Source of the DNA: an uncultured Gemmiger sp.
GTDB lineage: Bacteria; Bacillota; Clostridia; Oscillospirales; Ruminococcaceae
Assembly: GCF_934561205.1 (NCBI RefSeq)
Contig: NZ_CAKTFU010000005.1
Span: forward strand, 110,760 to 174,759
Direction: 5' to 3'
Length of the DNA stretch: 64,000 bases
Shown: positions 9,365 through 17,583 of the stretch, piece by piece
Position numbering within the stretch: the stretch's first letter is position 1
How the letters are laid out: each line of letters begins with the position of its first letter
Program-made: the position numbers and the translations under genes
The notes under the pieces: model-generated
What the model was told of the DNA's origin: nothing
The model's database searches: none
What the model saw: the letters and a program-made list of their open reading frames with translations, nothing else

Positions 9365-10163
9365 GGGCAAAAAAATTCTGACCCACGCCATCTTAATTTT
9401 TGCAAGCTTCCTGTCGGTGTTCCCGCTATACTACATGCTGTGCGGCGCAACCAATCCCAGCATTGACGTTATCCGCGGCAAGCTGATTCCCGGCACCTAT
9501 CTGGTCGAAAACTTCAAGGCGCTGGTCGCCAACCAGAACCTGGCGCTGGCCATGTCCAACTCCTTCCGCAACGCCATCCTGATGACGCTGATCACGCTGC
9601 TGGTCTGTTCCATTGCCGGATACGGCTTTGAAATTTACCACGACAAGGCAAAGGACATCCTCATGAGCGTTCTGCTGCTGGCCATGATGCTGCCGTTTGT
9701 CGCCATCATGATCCCCCTGTTCAAGATGATTTCCGCTTGGGGCCTTGTCAACAGCTGGGCGGCCTTTGTTCTGCCGTCCATCTCGACGCCGTTTATGATC
9801 ATGCTGTTCCGCCAGGCGGCGCGCAGCTTCCCCAGCGACATCATCGAGGCCGCACGTCTGGAGGGACTGAGCGAGATCGGTATCTTCTTCCGCATGTTCA
9901 TTCCCATCATGCGCTCCACCTACGGCGCCGCCATGACAGTCACCTTCATGAACGCATGGAACAGCTACCTGTGGCCGAAGATCGTATTCCAAAACAACAG
10001 CTCCATCACGATGCCTATGCTGGTTGCCAACCTCAAGAGTGGCTACAGCGTGGACTACGGCATGCTGATGCTGGGCGTTCTGATCTGCACACTGCCCACC
10101 GCCATCATCTTCCTCTGCCTGCAAAAGAGCTTTGCCAACGGCATCACGGGTGCGGTCAAGTGA
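9357..10163 (+). CDS. ABC sugar importer, MalG-type permease
   Basis: 268 residues and six predicted helices, with the EAARLEGLSEIGIFFRMFIP coupling loop. A GTG at 9357 is preferred because AGGTG lies six bases upstream; a GTG at 9348 is possible. It overlaps the upstream permease by eight bases, and its stop overlaps the next ATG (TGATG), so translation is coupled across the operon. Confidence 0.9.
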   Translation: MTKGKKILTHAILIFASFLSVFPLYYMLCGATNPSIDVIRGKLIPGTYLVENFKALVANQNLALAMSNSFRNAILMTLITLLVCSIAGYGFEIYHDKAKDILMSVLLLAMMLPFVAIMIPLFKMISAWGLVNSWAAFVLPSISTPFMIMLFRQAARSFPSDIIEAARLEGLSEIGIFFRMFIPIMRSTYGAAMTVTFMNAWNSYLWPKIVFQNNSSITMPMLVANLKSGYSVDYGMLMLGVLICTLPTAIIFLCLQKSFANGITGAVK

Positions 10164-10624
10164 TGAAACGTACATACTGCTTAACCCCGCGGGAATGGCG
10201 CTATGCGCAGGGCTGCCTGACGCTTGCCAAACGCTTGGGGTTGATCGATGACGACAGCCCCGCCGCACTGGAAAAGCGACGTACCGCCAAAAATGCCGCG
10301 ATATCCCGCAGCGAGGCAGAGGGTGCGCCGGTATACGGCACACGGTTCTTTTCCGCCCCCGCCTACCTGCAATTTGAGCTGACCCGCTTTAAGCTGGACT
10401 TTGTCGAGCCGTGCGAGAAAATTCGCGCGCTGGGTGTCTGCCCGACGTTTACCGATGAGCAAACCCGTGCATGGTACGATGCCAACCCCGATTTGTTTAC
10501 CCGCTATTTCGGGGACAGCTTCTCCTACGAGGAATCGCGCCTTATCATTGAAAAGCGTATGCGGGAGGAGGTGTACGACAACCTTGTGCAAGACATATTA
10601 TGTGAATCCGCTGATCGGCAATGA
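10163..10624 (+). CDS. Small helical protein, probable accessory subunit of a GH136 lacto-N-biosidase
   Basis: 153 residues, predicted mostly helical, with no signal peptide. The pattern (LTPREWRYAQGCLTLAKRLG at the N-terminus, FGDSFSYEESRLIIEKRMREE near the C-terminus) resembles peptidyl-prolyl-isomerase/chaperone helical bundles. In gut Clostridiales the GH136 lacto-N-biosidase is described, as I recall, as two chains: a small helical chaperone-like subunit I encoded just before a beta-helix subunit II. Gene order, size and tight coupling here fit that. It overlaps the next gene by 41 bases. On sequence alone it would be called hypothetical. Confidence 0.6.
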   Translation: MKRTYCLTPREWRYAQGCLTLAKRLGLIDDDSPAALEKRRTAKNAAISRSEAEGAPVYGTRFFSAPAYLQFELTRFKLDFVEPCEKIRALGVCPTFTDEQTRAWYDANPDLFTRYFGDSFSYEESRLIIEKRMREEVYDNLVQDILCESADRQ

Positions 10625-11879
10625 CGCCAACGACGGTCTGCACAAGGATCGTCCCCTCGCCACGCTGTTTGCGGTCAACCGCCTGGCTCTTGCCCCCGGC
10701 GACAGTGTGCTGCTGATGCGCGGCTGCCGCTTTGAAAAACAGTTTTTGCAGCTGCCATGCAGCGGCACAAAAGACTGCCCCATCACCATCGGTGCTTATG
10801 GTGAAGGCAGCGCTCCCGCCATCGACACCGACGGACAGGGTATCTGGTATCAGGATTACGGGTGTGAGCTGGACTCCCCCACCCATGTGTATCACGGCTA
10901 TGTTTCCTCCGCCGTGCTGCTGTATGATGCCGCCTATGTCACGGTGCGCGATTTGGAGCTTACCAACCGCGCCGAGGCTGTGATCGGGGAGCGTTACTCC
11001 CAGCCCGACAAGATGCAGCGCACCGGCGTGGCCGTTGTGGCCAAAGACAAGGGTGTTCGCCGCGGCATCACGCTGACAAATCTGATGATTCATGACGTAA
11101 ACGGCAACGTGTACGATAAGCACATGAACAACGGCGGCATTTATATGACCGCCCTGCGCCCCACCGATGAAACCGCCACCGGCCCCGCCCGCTTTGCGGA
11201 CATTTTGGTGGAAGGCTGCTATGTTGCCAACGTCAGCCGCTGGGGCATTGCCGTGGGCTACACCTACGCCCATGCGCAGTTCCAAGGCGCCGAGCTGGAC
11301 GAGAAGTCCTTTGCCGCATACGGCCATGAGAACATCGTCATCCGCGACAACTATGTCAAGGCAGCCGGCGGCGATGGCATTACCGTGATGTATGCCCTGC
11401 GCCCGTTGGTCGAGCACAACACGGCGGATTCCGTTGCCTGTGAGATGAACGACCGCGTATACAGCGAGCCGGGCAACCGTCTGGGCAAGGTCGCAGCAGC
11501 CATCTGGCCGTGGAAATGCAAGGACGCACTGTTCCGCCATAACGAGGCTGTGGACACCCGCCTTAACCAGGACGGTATGGCCTATGACGCCGACTCCGGC
11601 GACGGCACCGTGTACGAGTACAATACCAGCCGCATGAATGAGGGCGGCTGTGTGATGTTCTGCCTGCAGGAGGCTATCCACAACACCTTCCGCTGCAACG
11701 TCAGCTATGACGACCTGGGCGGCACCATCAGCCCTTCCGAAAATCCGGATGCCCTGATAGCGGACAACACCTTCTATGTCCGCGAAGGTGTTCCCTTTGT
11801 TCGACCCCACATGGGCGGCGGCCGCTACACCGAAAAAAACAACACGGTCATTCCCCTATCTGAAAATACAACGGAATGA
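10584..11879 (+). CDS. Right-handed parallel beta-helix protein, probable GH136 lacto-N-biosidase catalytic subunit
   Basis: About 431 residues from a TTG at 10584, which follows GGAGGAGGT inside the upstream gene. The N-terminal YYVNPLIGNDANDG and the repeated asparagine-rich turns are typical of beta-helix glycan-active enzymes. The segment LNQDGMAYDADSGDG has Asp330 and Asp337 seven residues apart, the spacing I recall for the two catalytic Asp residues of the Eubacterium ramulus enzyme. Lacto-N-biosidases release lacto-N-biose from lacto-N-tetraose, which the GH112 enzyme here could then phosphorolyse. No signal peptide is seen, so the reaction should be cytosolic. A pectate-lyase-like or other beta-helix role is the alternative. 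Confidence 0.72.
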   Translation: MCKTYYVNPLIGNDANDGLHKDRPLATLFAVNRLALAPGDSVLLMRGCRFEKQFLQLPCSGTKDCPITIGAYGEGSAPAIDTDGQGIWYQDYGCELDSPTHVYHGYVSSAVLLYDAAYVTVRDLELTNRAEAVIGERYSQPDKMQRTGVAVVAKDKGVRRGITLTNLMIHDVNGNVYDKHMNNGGIYMTALRPTDETATGPARFADILVEGCYVANVSRWGIAVGYTYAHAQFQGAELDEKSFAAYGHENIVIRDNYVKAAGGDGITVMYALRPLVEHNTADSVACEMNDRVYSEPGNRLGKVAAAIWPWKCKDALFRHNEAVDTRLNQDGMAYDADSGDGTVYEYNTSRMNEGGCVMFCLQEAIHNTFRCNVSYDDLGGTISPSENPDALIADNTFYVREGVPFVRPHMGGGRYTEKNNTVIPLSENTTE

Positions 11880-11892
11880 CGGCATTCAGTGA

Positions 11893-11932
11893 CCCAACGC
11901 CTGCTGCCCTGCGGGTGTTGGGCCGTTTTTTT
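11893..11932 (+). terminator. Rho-independent terminator of the GH112/GH136 operon
   Basis: CCCAACGCC and GGTGTTGGG arms with a GC-rich loop are followed within a few bases by seven T residues. Confidence 0.85.
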
Positions 11933-11969
11933 GCTTTATCAAAAAAATTACAAAATTTTGCAGATTTTT

Positions 11970-12000
11970 ACTTGACAAAATCAAGTAATGCGACTATACT
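11970..12000 (+). promoter_or_regulatory. bilQRS promoter with overlapping MarR-type operator
   Basis: TTGACA (11972-11977) and TATACT (11995-12000) are spaced 17 bp, a near-consensus sigma-A promoter. A perfect inverted repeat, ACTTGA-N5-TCAAGT (11970-11986), covers the -35 box, where a MarR dimer would block polymerase. Transcription should begin near 12006, which excludes the in-frame ATG at 12001 as a start. Confidence 0.8.
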
Positions 12001-12033
12001 ATGAAATTGAAAGGAGATGAACGTCCACCTGCC

Positions 12034-12471
12034 ATGTTTCAGAAAACACTTTCCTACTATGTCGCCATGCTGTACCGCAGTTTTTCCACCTTTACCGGGG
12101 AGCGCCTGCAAAAAGTAGGCCTGAATTTCGGCCTTCTGTTTTTCATCGTGTATATCGGTAAACGGCCAAACTGCACCCCGTCAGAGCTTACCAAGGAGTT
12201 GTCGCTCGACTGGGGGCACAGCCAGCGATGTGTAAACCGACTGGTAGCGGACGGTTTTATCACCAAGGAAAAATCCGGGCGCCATTATCTGCTGCATCTG
12301 ACCGAGCGCGGGCAAGAGGCCTTTGAGGCCTCCCACCGTGTGTTCTTTGATTGGGACAGCACCTTTATGACGAATCTCAACGACAAGGAAAAAGAACAGC
12401 TGCTTGCGTTATTGCAAAAAGCAGCACAGGGGGTACCGCATCATGTACGAAACGATTCAGAGTCCTGTTAA
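12034..12471 (+). CDS. bilQ: MarR-family regulator, probable BilQ
   Basis: About 145 residues with a winged helix (SELTKELSLDWGHSQRCVNRLVADGFITKE) flanked by dimerisation helices. The ATG at 12034 is used because the -10 box ends at 12000; the AAGGAG site at 12011-12016 is unusually far (17 bases) from it. It is the first gene of an operon whose other members match bilirubin reductase BilR and flavodoxin BilS, and the gene order MarR-OYE-flavodoxin is that of bilQRS. It probably represses its own operon through the palindrome over the -35 box. The inducer (perhaps bilirubin) is inference. Confidence 0.8.
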   Translation: MFQKTLSYYVAMLYRSFSTFTGERLQKVGLNFGLLFFIVYIGKRPNCTPSELTKELSLDWGHSQRCVNRLVADGFITKEKSGRHYLLHLTERGQEAFEASHRVFFDWDSTFMTNLNDKEKEQLLALLQKAAQGVPHHVRNDSESC

Positions 12472-13546
12472 TTACGGTGGTTTACAGCTTAAAAACCGCA
12501 TCATCTTTGCGCCGACAACCTTCGGCCTTTCGGACGAGGAGTATTTTGAAAAGATGCGCCGTATCGCGGCAGGCGGCTGCGCCATGATCATTGTAGGCGA
12601 TGTGCCCGTAGGCAAAAGCGCTTTTGAGAAGTCCCTGTTTGACAAAAAGGGCTTTGCCTACTACCAAAAGCTGACGGAAATCGCACACAGCTATGACTGC
12701 CGCATCTGCGCACAGCTGCATCAGTCGGATTCCAACATGCTGGCCATGCTCAAGTATGTGCCGGGTGTGCTGACCAAGAGAATTTCCATGCAGGAGCTGC
12801 GTCCCTTGCTGAACAACGAGGTCGCACCTTACATCTCCAAGCTGTCCGTAAAGAAGATCAAGAAAATCACCGACGGTTTCGGCAGGGCTGCCGTTCTGGC
12901 TGTCAAGGCAGGCTTCGATATGGTGCAGGTACACGGCGACCGCATGTGCGGCAGCTTTAGCTCCACCGTGTTCAACAAGCGTACCGACGAGTACGGCGGC
13001 AGCGCCGAGAATCGCGCCCGCTTTGCCGTCGAGGCTGTCAAGGCCATCCGCAGCCGTCTGCCGGAGCTGCCCATCGACTACAAGCTGGCGGTCCGCCAGG
13101 AAGAACCGCACTACGGCAACGCCGGTGTGCTGGAGGCCGAGTTGGGCATCTTTGTTCCCCTGCTGGTGGACGCCGGTGTTACCAGTTTTCATGTGACACT
13201 GGCCAACCATTCCAGCCTGGAGGACACCATTCCCCCTGCCAACCACCCGTACTTCAAGGGACAGGGCTGCTTCCTGAAATTCTGCGATGAGGTGCGTAAG
13301 TTTACCGACAAGCCCATCACCGGCGTGGGCGGCCTGAGCGACCCCGCCTTTGTAGAGGAACAGCTGGCTTCCGGCCGCATCACCTGTGCCGCCATGAGCC
13401 GTCAGCTGTTGGCTGACCCCGAATGGCCCAATAAGGTCGCCGCCGACCAATGCAAAGAGATCCACCGTTGCGTCCGCTGCAATAAGAAGTGCCTCGGCGG
13501 TTTGCAGCTGCATCAAGGCACGCATTGCATTTACGAGAAGGGGTAA
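12443..13546 (+). CDS. bilR: Bilirubin reductase, Old Yellow Enzyme family (BilR)
   Basis: 367 residues from the ATG at 12443, with AGGGGG upstream and a 29-base overlap with the MarR gene. It is a single OYE-type FMN TIM barrel without the C-terminal NAD(P)-binding half seen in enzymes such as BaiCD. The usual catalytic HGAHGYL segment is replaced by HGDRMCGSF, placing Asp166 and Arg167 exactly where I recall the residues that define gut bilirubin reductase BilR. A C-terminal CX2CX3CX11C set (Cys343, 346, 350, 362) should bind a 4Fe-4S cluster. The family reduces bilirubin to urobilinogen; electrons probably come through the flavodoxin encoded next. Confidence 0.88.
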   Translation: MYETIQSPVNYGGLQLKNRIIFAPTTFGLSDEEYFEKMRRIAAGGCAMIIVGDVPVGKSAFEKSLFDKKGFAYYQKLTEIAHSYDCRICAQLHQSDSNMLAMLKYVPGVLTKRISMQELRPLLNNEVAPYISKLSVKKIKKITDGFGRAAVLAVKAGFDMVQVHGDRMCGSFSSTVFNKRTDEYGGSAENRARFAVEAVKAIRSRLPELPIDYKLAVRQEEPHYGNAGVLEAELGIFVPLLVDAGVTSFHVTLANHSSLEDTIPPANHPYFKGQGCFLKFCDEVRKFTDKPITGVGGLSDPAFVEEQLASGRITCAAMSRQLLADPEWPNKVAADQCKEIHRCVRCNKKCLGGLQLHQGTHCIYEKG

Positions 13547-13548
13547 TC

Positions 13549-14049
13549 ATGAAAACTTCCATCGTGTACAGCAGCAAAACCGGTAACACCCGTCAACTGG
13601 CCGATGCCATCGCCGCCGTCCTGCCGGAAAGCGACATCCTCTACAACGGCACGCCGAGCGATGCCGCGCTGGCCGCCGACCGAATCTATATCGGCTTTTG
13701 GACGGACAAGGGCAGCTGCAACAGCGAGATTGCAGACTTCCTCAAAACCGTGCGGGGCAAGCAGGTTTTCCTGTTCGGCACAGCCGGTTTCGGTGGAGAT
13801 GCAGCCTATTTCGACAAGGTTCTTTCGTCTGTCAAAAAGCATCTCGACCGCAGCAATACACTGATTGGCAGCTACATGTGCCAGGGCAAGATGCCCCAGT
13901 CTGTGCGCGACCGTTATGTTAAGATGAAAGCCTCCCCCGTTCCTGTTCCCAACGTGGACATGCTGATTGAAAATTTTGACCGCGCTGCCACCCACCCCGA
14001 CACGCAGGACCTGCAAAGCCTGAAAGATATCGTGGCACAGCTTGCCTGA
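13549..14049 (+). CDS. bilS: Flavodoxin-like protein (BilS)
   Basis: 166 residues. The N-terminal YSSKTGNTRQLADAI is the FMN phosphate-binding loop of flavodoxins; GFWTDKGSC and FLFGTAGFGG match later flavin-contact loops of the FldA/BilS-like group. It starts two bases after the reductase stop, so the two are translated together. It should pass electrons to BilR. No membrane segment or signal is visible. Confidence 0.85.
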   Translation: MKTSIVYSSKTGNTRQLADAIAAVLPESDILYNGTPSDAALAADRIYIGFWTDKGSCNSEIADFLKTVRGKQVFLFGTAGFGGDAAYFDKVLSSVKKHLDRSNTLIGSYMCQGKMPQSVRDRYVKMKASPVPVPNVDMLIENFDRAATHPDTQDLQSLKDIVAQLA

Positions 14050-14077
14050 CCTGCTTACTTTTTACAGAATTGCATTA

Positions 14078-14116
14078 CAGTCCGCCCGCACCGTGTGTGC
14101 AGGCGGACTGTTTTTT
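14078..14116 (+). terminator. Terminator of the bilQRS operon
   Basis: CAGTCCGCC (14078-14086) pairs with GGCGGACTG (14102-14110), followed directly by six T residues. Confidence 0.9.
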
Positions 14117-14329
14117 GTCACACAAACCGCCAATGGATATAGTTTTTCCGTCCCTAAACAAACAGATCTCAGCGTATGCCCAAATTTTGTAAATATTCAA
14201 AAAACCTTAACTTTTTTCGCGCAATATAATGTTATAGTAATACAAAAGCAAGGGTTCGGATCTTACTGTTTTGGGGATATTTGCGAGCACCATGCAAGAA
14301 CAACTCTCTGTTGAAAGGTGGGCGTATCA

Positions 14330-15853
14330 TTGAATGTAAAACTGAAGGAAAAAATCAGCGAGTCACTCTCGGCCGTGCTTCCAATTACCGGAATTGTCTT
14401 GATGCTCAGTGTATTTTTGATACCGATGGAGTTGGGAAGTGTCGTCATGTTCCTGACAGGGGCACTTATGCTGATCATCGGCATGGGGTTCTTCCAGCTC
14501 GGAGCCGAGATGGCCATGACCCCCATCGGGGAGGGGGTCGGCGTGCAGATATCCAAAATGCAAAAGCTGCTCACTGTCCTGTTGACGGGGTTTTTGATGG
14601 GTGTTATTATCACAGTTTCCGAACCGGATCTGCAGGTGCTGGCCGGGCAGGTGCCGTCGGTACCCAACGAAGTACTGATCCTGACCGTCGCACTCGGCGT
14701 GGGTTTTTTTCTGGCGCTGGCCATTGTGCGTATTCGCTATAAAATCAGCCTTTCCATGCTGCTGATCGTTTGCTATCTCGTGCTCATTTTGGTGTCCATG
14801 TTTGTGCCCAAGGAGTTTTTGGCTGTAGCCTTTGACTCCGGCGGCGTCACAACCGGCCCCATGACCGTACCGTTTATCATGGCGATGGGCGTCGGTCTGG
14901 CCTCCATGCGCAGTGATAAAAATGCCGCAAATGACAGTTTCGGTCTTGTGGCACTCTCCAGCGTAGGGCCGATTCTGGCGGTACTGATTCTTGGCTGTTT
15001 CTTTAAGCCGACCGAGGCTGCCTACTCCCTGACCGACGTGGCAACGGTCGTGACCACACAGGACGTTGCCCGCGTATTTGCGCAGGGTCTGCCGCTGTAT
15101 GCCAAGGAGGTTCTCATCTCTCTTGTGCCGATCCTTTGGGTGTTTTTGATTTTCCAGTGGATGACCCATCGGTATCACGGCGTGCAAATTAAGCGTATTG
15201 TCATCGGTTTTGGGTATACCTACATCGGCCTGGTGCTGTTTCTCTGCGGCGCCAATGTTGGCTTTGCGCCCGTCGGTGCCTACCTGGGCAAGGAACTGGC
15301 CGCCGTATCGTTCCGTTGGATCTTAGTACCGATCGGTGCGCTGATCGGCTATTATATCGTAAAAGCCGAGCCGGCCATTCAGGTGCTGAATCACCAGGTC
15401 GAGGCGGTAACAAACGGCGCCATATCGGTAAAAATGATGAACCGTTGTATGCAAATCGGTGTTGCCGCCAGTGTCGGTCTGGCCATGCTGCGCGTATTGA
15501 CAGGGATATCCATCCAGTGGTTTGTCATCCCCGGTTACATCATTGCCTTGGTGTTGTCCCGCATGGTGCCGGATATCTTTATCGGCATCGCCTTTGACTC
15601 CGGCGGTGTAGCCAGCGGCCCGATGACCTCGACCCTTCTGCTGCCGCTGAGCATCGGCGTCTGCGAGGCACTGGGCGGCAACCTGATGACCGATGCCTTC
15701 GGTGTGGTGGCTCTGGTCGCACTGACACCGCTGATTGCCATTCAACTTATGGGGTTGGTTTACAAGGCAAAGACCGCTAAGAAAACGCAGACCGTACCGG
15801 CCGCCATTGCCGACGACTGCGATATGATCGTCGATCTTGAGGAGGGCGAGTAA
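14330..15853 (+). CDS. Internally duplicated DUF1538 membrane protein
   Basis: 507 residues from a TTG at 14330, which has GAAAGGTGGG seven bases upstream. It is very hydrophobic, with about 12 predicted helices, and made of two homologous halves: AFDSGGVTTGPMT at residues ~167-179 and AFDSGGVASGPMT at ~421-433, each followed by a FG(L/V)VAL helix. That is the inverted or tandem layout of a transporter with discontinuous helices. The function of DUF1538 is unknown. The next gene encodes two PII-like domains, which suggests a transporter gated by a PII-like sensor. Confidence 0.85.
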   Translation: MNVKLKEKISESLSAVLPITGIVLMLSVFLIPMELGSVVMFLTGALMLIIGMGFFQLGAEMAMTPIGEGVGVQISKMQKLLTVLLTGFLMGVIITVSEPDLQVLAGQVPSVPNEVLILTVALGVGFFLALAIVRIRYKISLSMLLIVCYLVLILVSMFVPKEFLAVAFDSGGVTTGPMTVPFIMAMGVGLASMRSDKNAANDSFGLVALSSVGPILAVLILGCFFKPTEAAYSLTDVATVVTTQDVARVFAQGLPLYAKEVLISLVPILWVFLIFQWMTHRYHGVQIKRIVIGFGYTYIGLVLFLCGANVGFAPVGAYLGKELAAVSFRWILVPIGALIGYYIVKAEPAIQVLNHQVEAVTNGAISVKMMNRCMQIGVAASVGLAMLRVLTGISIQWFVIPGYIIALVLSRMVPDIFIGIAFDSGGVASGPMTSTLLLPLSIGVCEALGGNLMTDAFGVVALVALTPLIAIQLMGLVYKAKTAKKTQTVPAAIADDCDMIVDLEEGE

Positions 15854-15854
15854 T

Positions 15855-16544
15855 ATGGAGCACGAAAAGAAGGTTGCTTTCCAGCTGTTGGTGGTCATCA
15901 CCACGCCAAAGCTGGCCGAGCGCGCGGCGGAGATGTTCAAAAAAGGCTCTCTGCCGCTGCAATACCGCTTTAATGCCGAGGGCACGGCCTCCAGTGAGAT
16001 CATGGATATGCTGGGCCTTGGCAGCATTGATAAGAGCGTACTGATCAGCATGGTGCCCAAGCACCTTTCGCCTGTGCTGATGGAGAAACTTTACACCGAC
16101 CTGCAGATGCACAAAGCAAACAGCGGCATCGCCTTTACCATGCCCCTGAACGGTGCCAACAATATGATTTTACGCATTTTGGCCCACGATGCAGGAAAAG
16201 ATGTCACGAATACTGCCGGAAAGGATGAAAACACTATGTCTGAAACGAAACATTCTCTGGTTGCTGCCATCGTAAACAGCGGCTTCAGCGACGATGTTAT
16301 GAAGGCCGTTCGCACGGCAGGCGCCAAGGGCGGCACCGTCATCCGCAGCCGCCGCATCGGCAATGCGGAGACAACCGGCTTCTGGGGCCTGAGCGTGCAG
16401 GATGAAAAGGAAATCGTTCTGATCCTGACTGAGTCTGCCAACAAGGTAGCCCTGATGCAAAGCATGGGCGAAAGCTGCGGTATGCACAGCGACGCGCAAG
16501 GTATTTTTATCTCCCTGCCGGTGGATTCCGTGACCGGCATGTAA
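15855..16544 (+). CDS. Tandem PII-like regulatory protein
   Basis: 229 residues holding two PII-like (ferredoxin-fold) domains, ~1-105 and ~130-229. The second has GAKGGTVIRSRR, which resembles the loop region of PII proteins; the uridylylatable Tyr of GlnB is absent. The ATG follows GAGGAGGG one base after the DUF1538 stop, so the two are an operon. PII proteins trimerise; a two-domain chain would give a pseudo-hexamer or altered symmetry. Likely role: nucleotide- or metabolite-dependent control of the DUF1538 transporter (inference). Confidence 0.8.
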   Translation: MEHEKKVAFQLLVVITTPKLAERAAEMFKKGSLPLQYRFNAEGTASSEIMDMLGLGSIDKSVLISMVPKHLSPVLMEKLYTDLQMHKANSGIAFTMPLNGANNMILRILAHDAGKDVTNTAGKDENTMSETKHSLVAAIVNSGFSDDVMKAVRTAGAKGGTVIRSRRIGNAETTGFWGLSVQDEKEIVLILTESANKVALMQSMGESCGMHSDAQGIFISLPVDSVTGM

Positions 16545-16549
16545 AGACA

Positions 16550-16581
16550 ATCGGTCGCCCTTCGGGGCGGCCGATTTTTTG
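16550..16581 (+). terminator. Terminator after the PII-like gene
   Basis: ATCGGTCGCCC pairs with GGGCGGCCGAT around a TTCG tetraloop, followed by six T residues. Confidence 0.92.
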
Positions 16582-16610
16582 CCGCATACATCATACCGCA
16601 AAAACCGTCG

Positions 16611-16639
16611 TTTACTTTTTCCGCGATATCGACTATAAT
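16611..16639 (+). promoter_or_regulatory. Promoter of the YitT-family gene
   Basis: TTTACT (16611-16616), a 17-bp spacer, and TATAAT (16634-16639). Confidence 0.75.
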
Positions 16640-16677
16640 AGCAAAGGAATCCAAGGTAGCAGCAAGGAGAAAGAACT

Positions 16678-17547
16678 ATGGCGAAAAACAAAGAACACCG
16701 TCTGTCGGCCGCCGTGCAGGAGGTCTGCATTCTGACGGCGGGCGTGGCAGTTATTGCCGCAGCGGTATATTTTTTTCTGGTGCCGAGCCATGCCTCGGTC
16801 AGCAGCATTTCCGGTCTGGGCATTGTGCTGTCCAACTTTGTGCCGCTGCCCCTCTCGGCCATCACGATGATTTTGAACGTTGTGCTGCTGATTATCGGCT
16901 TTTTGACCTGTGGGCGGGAGTTTGGCGCCAAAACAGTCTACACCAGCATCATGCTGCCGCTGCTGATCGGCATATTGGAGCGGCTGTTTCCCGACATTGG
17001 CTCGCTGACCGACAGCCAGGAGTTGGACGTGCTGTGCTATATCCTTGTGGTCAGCGTCGGATTGAGCATCCTGTTCAACCGCAACGCCTCATCGGGCGGG
17101 CTGGATATCGTGGCCAAAATCATGAACAAGTATCTGCACATGGATTTAGGTCGGGCGATGTCGCTTTCCGGCATGTGTGTGGCGCTGTCGGCCGCGCTGG
17201 TCTACGACAAAAAGACCGTCGTGCTCAGCGTACTGGGCACCTATTTTAACGGTATCGTGCTGGATCACTTCATTTTTGACCACAACATCAAGCGCCGCGT
17301 CTGCATTATCACCAAAAAGGAGGAGGAGCTGCGCCATTTTATCCTGCACGATCTGCACAGCGGGGCAACGGTGTACGAATCCTTCGGAGCCTACAATATG
17401 GAAAGGCGCCGCGAGATCATTACCATTGTGGACAAGTCCGAATACCAAAAGCTGATGAATTTTATGAACCGCGAGGATCCGCATGCGTTCATCACGGTCT
17501 ACACCGTCTCGGATATGCGCTACCAGCCCAAGAGTATTACCGACTAA
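16678..17547 (+). CDS. YitT-family membrane protein with DUF2179 domain
   Basis: 289 residues. Five or six helices of the YitT (DUF161) membrane domain are followed from about residue 200 by a cytosolic DUF2179 domain (RRVCIITKKEEELRHFI start, AFITVYTVSDM end). The ATG has AAGGAGA upstream. Monocistronic, with its own promoter and terminator. YitT proteins are widespread in Firmicutes and of unknown transport role. Confidence 0.9.
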   Translation: MAKNKEHRLSAAVQEVCILTAGVAVIAAAVYFFLVPSHASVSSISGLGIVLSNFVPLPLSAITMILNVVLLIIGFLTCGREFGAKTVYTSIMLPLLIGILERLFPDIGSLTDSQELDVLCYILVVSVGLSILFNRNASSGGLDIVAKIMNKYLHMDLGRAMSLSGMCVALSAALVYDKKTVVLSVLGTYFNGIVLDHFIFDHNIKRRVCIITKKEEELRHFILHDLHSGATVYESFGAYNMERRREIITIVDKSEYQKLMNFMNREDPHAFITVYTVSDMRYQPKSITD

Positions 17548-17551
17548 ACAG

Positions 17552-17583
17552 CAAAGCCGCCGGTTTGACCGACGGCTTTTTCT
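17552..17583 (+). terminator. Terminator after the YitT gene
   Basis: AGCCGCCGGT pairs with ACCGACGGCT (one mismatch), followed by T5. Confidence 0.8.

Noticed and set aside
12001..12033. Upstream ATG for the MarR gene
   Set aside because: It lies directly after the -10 box and would be before the transcription start.
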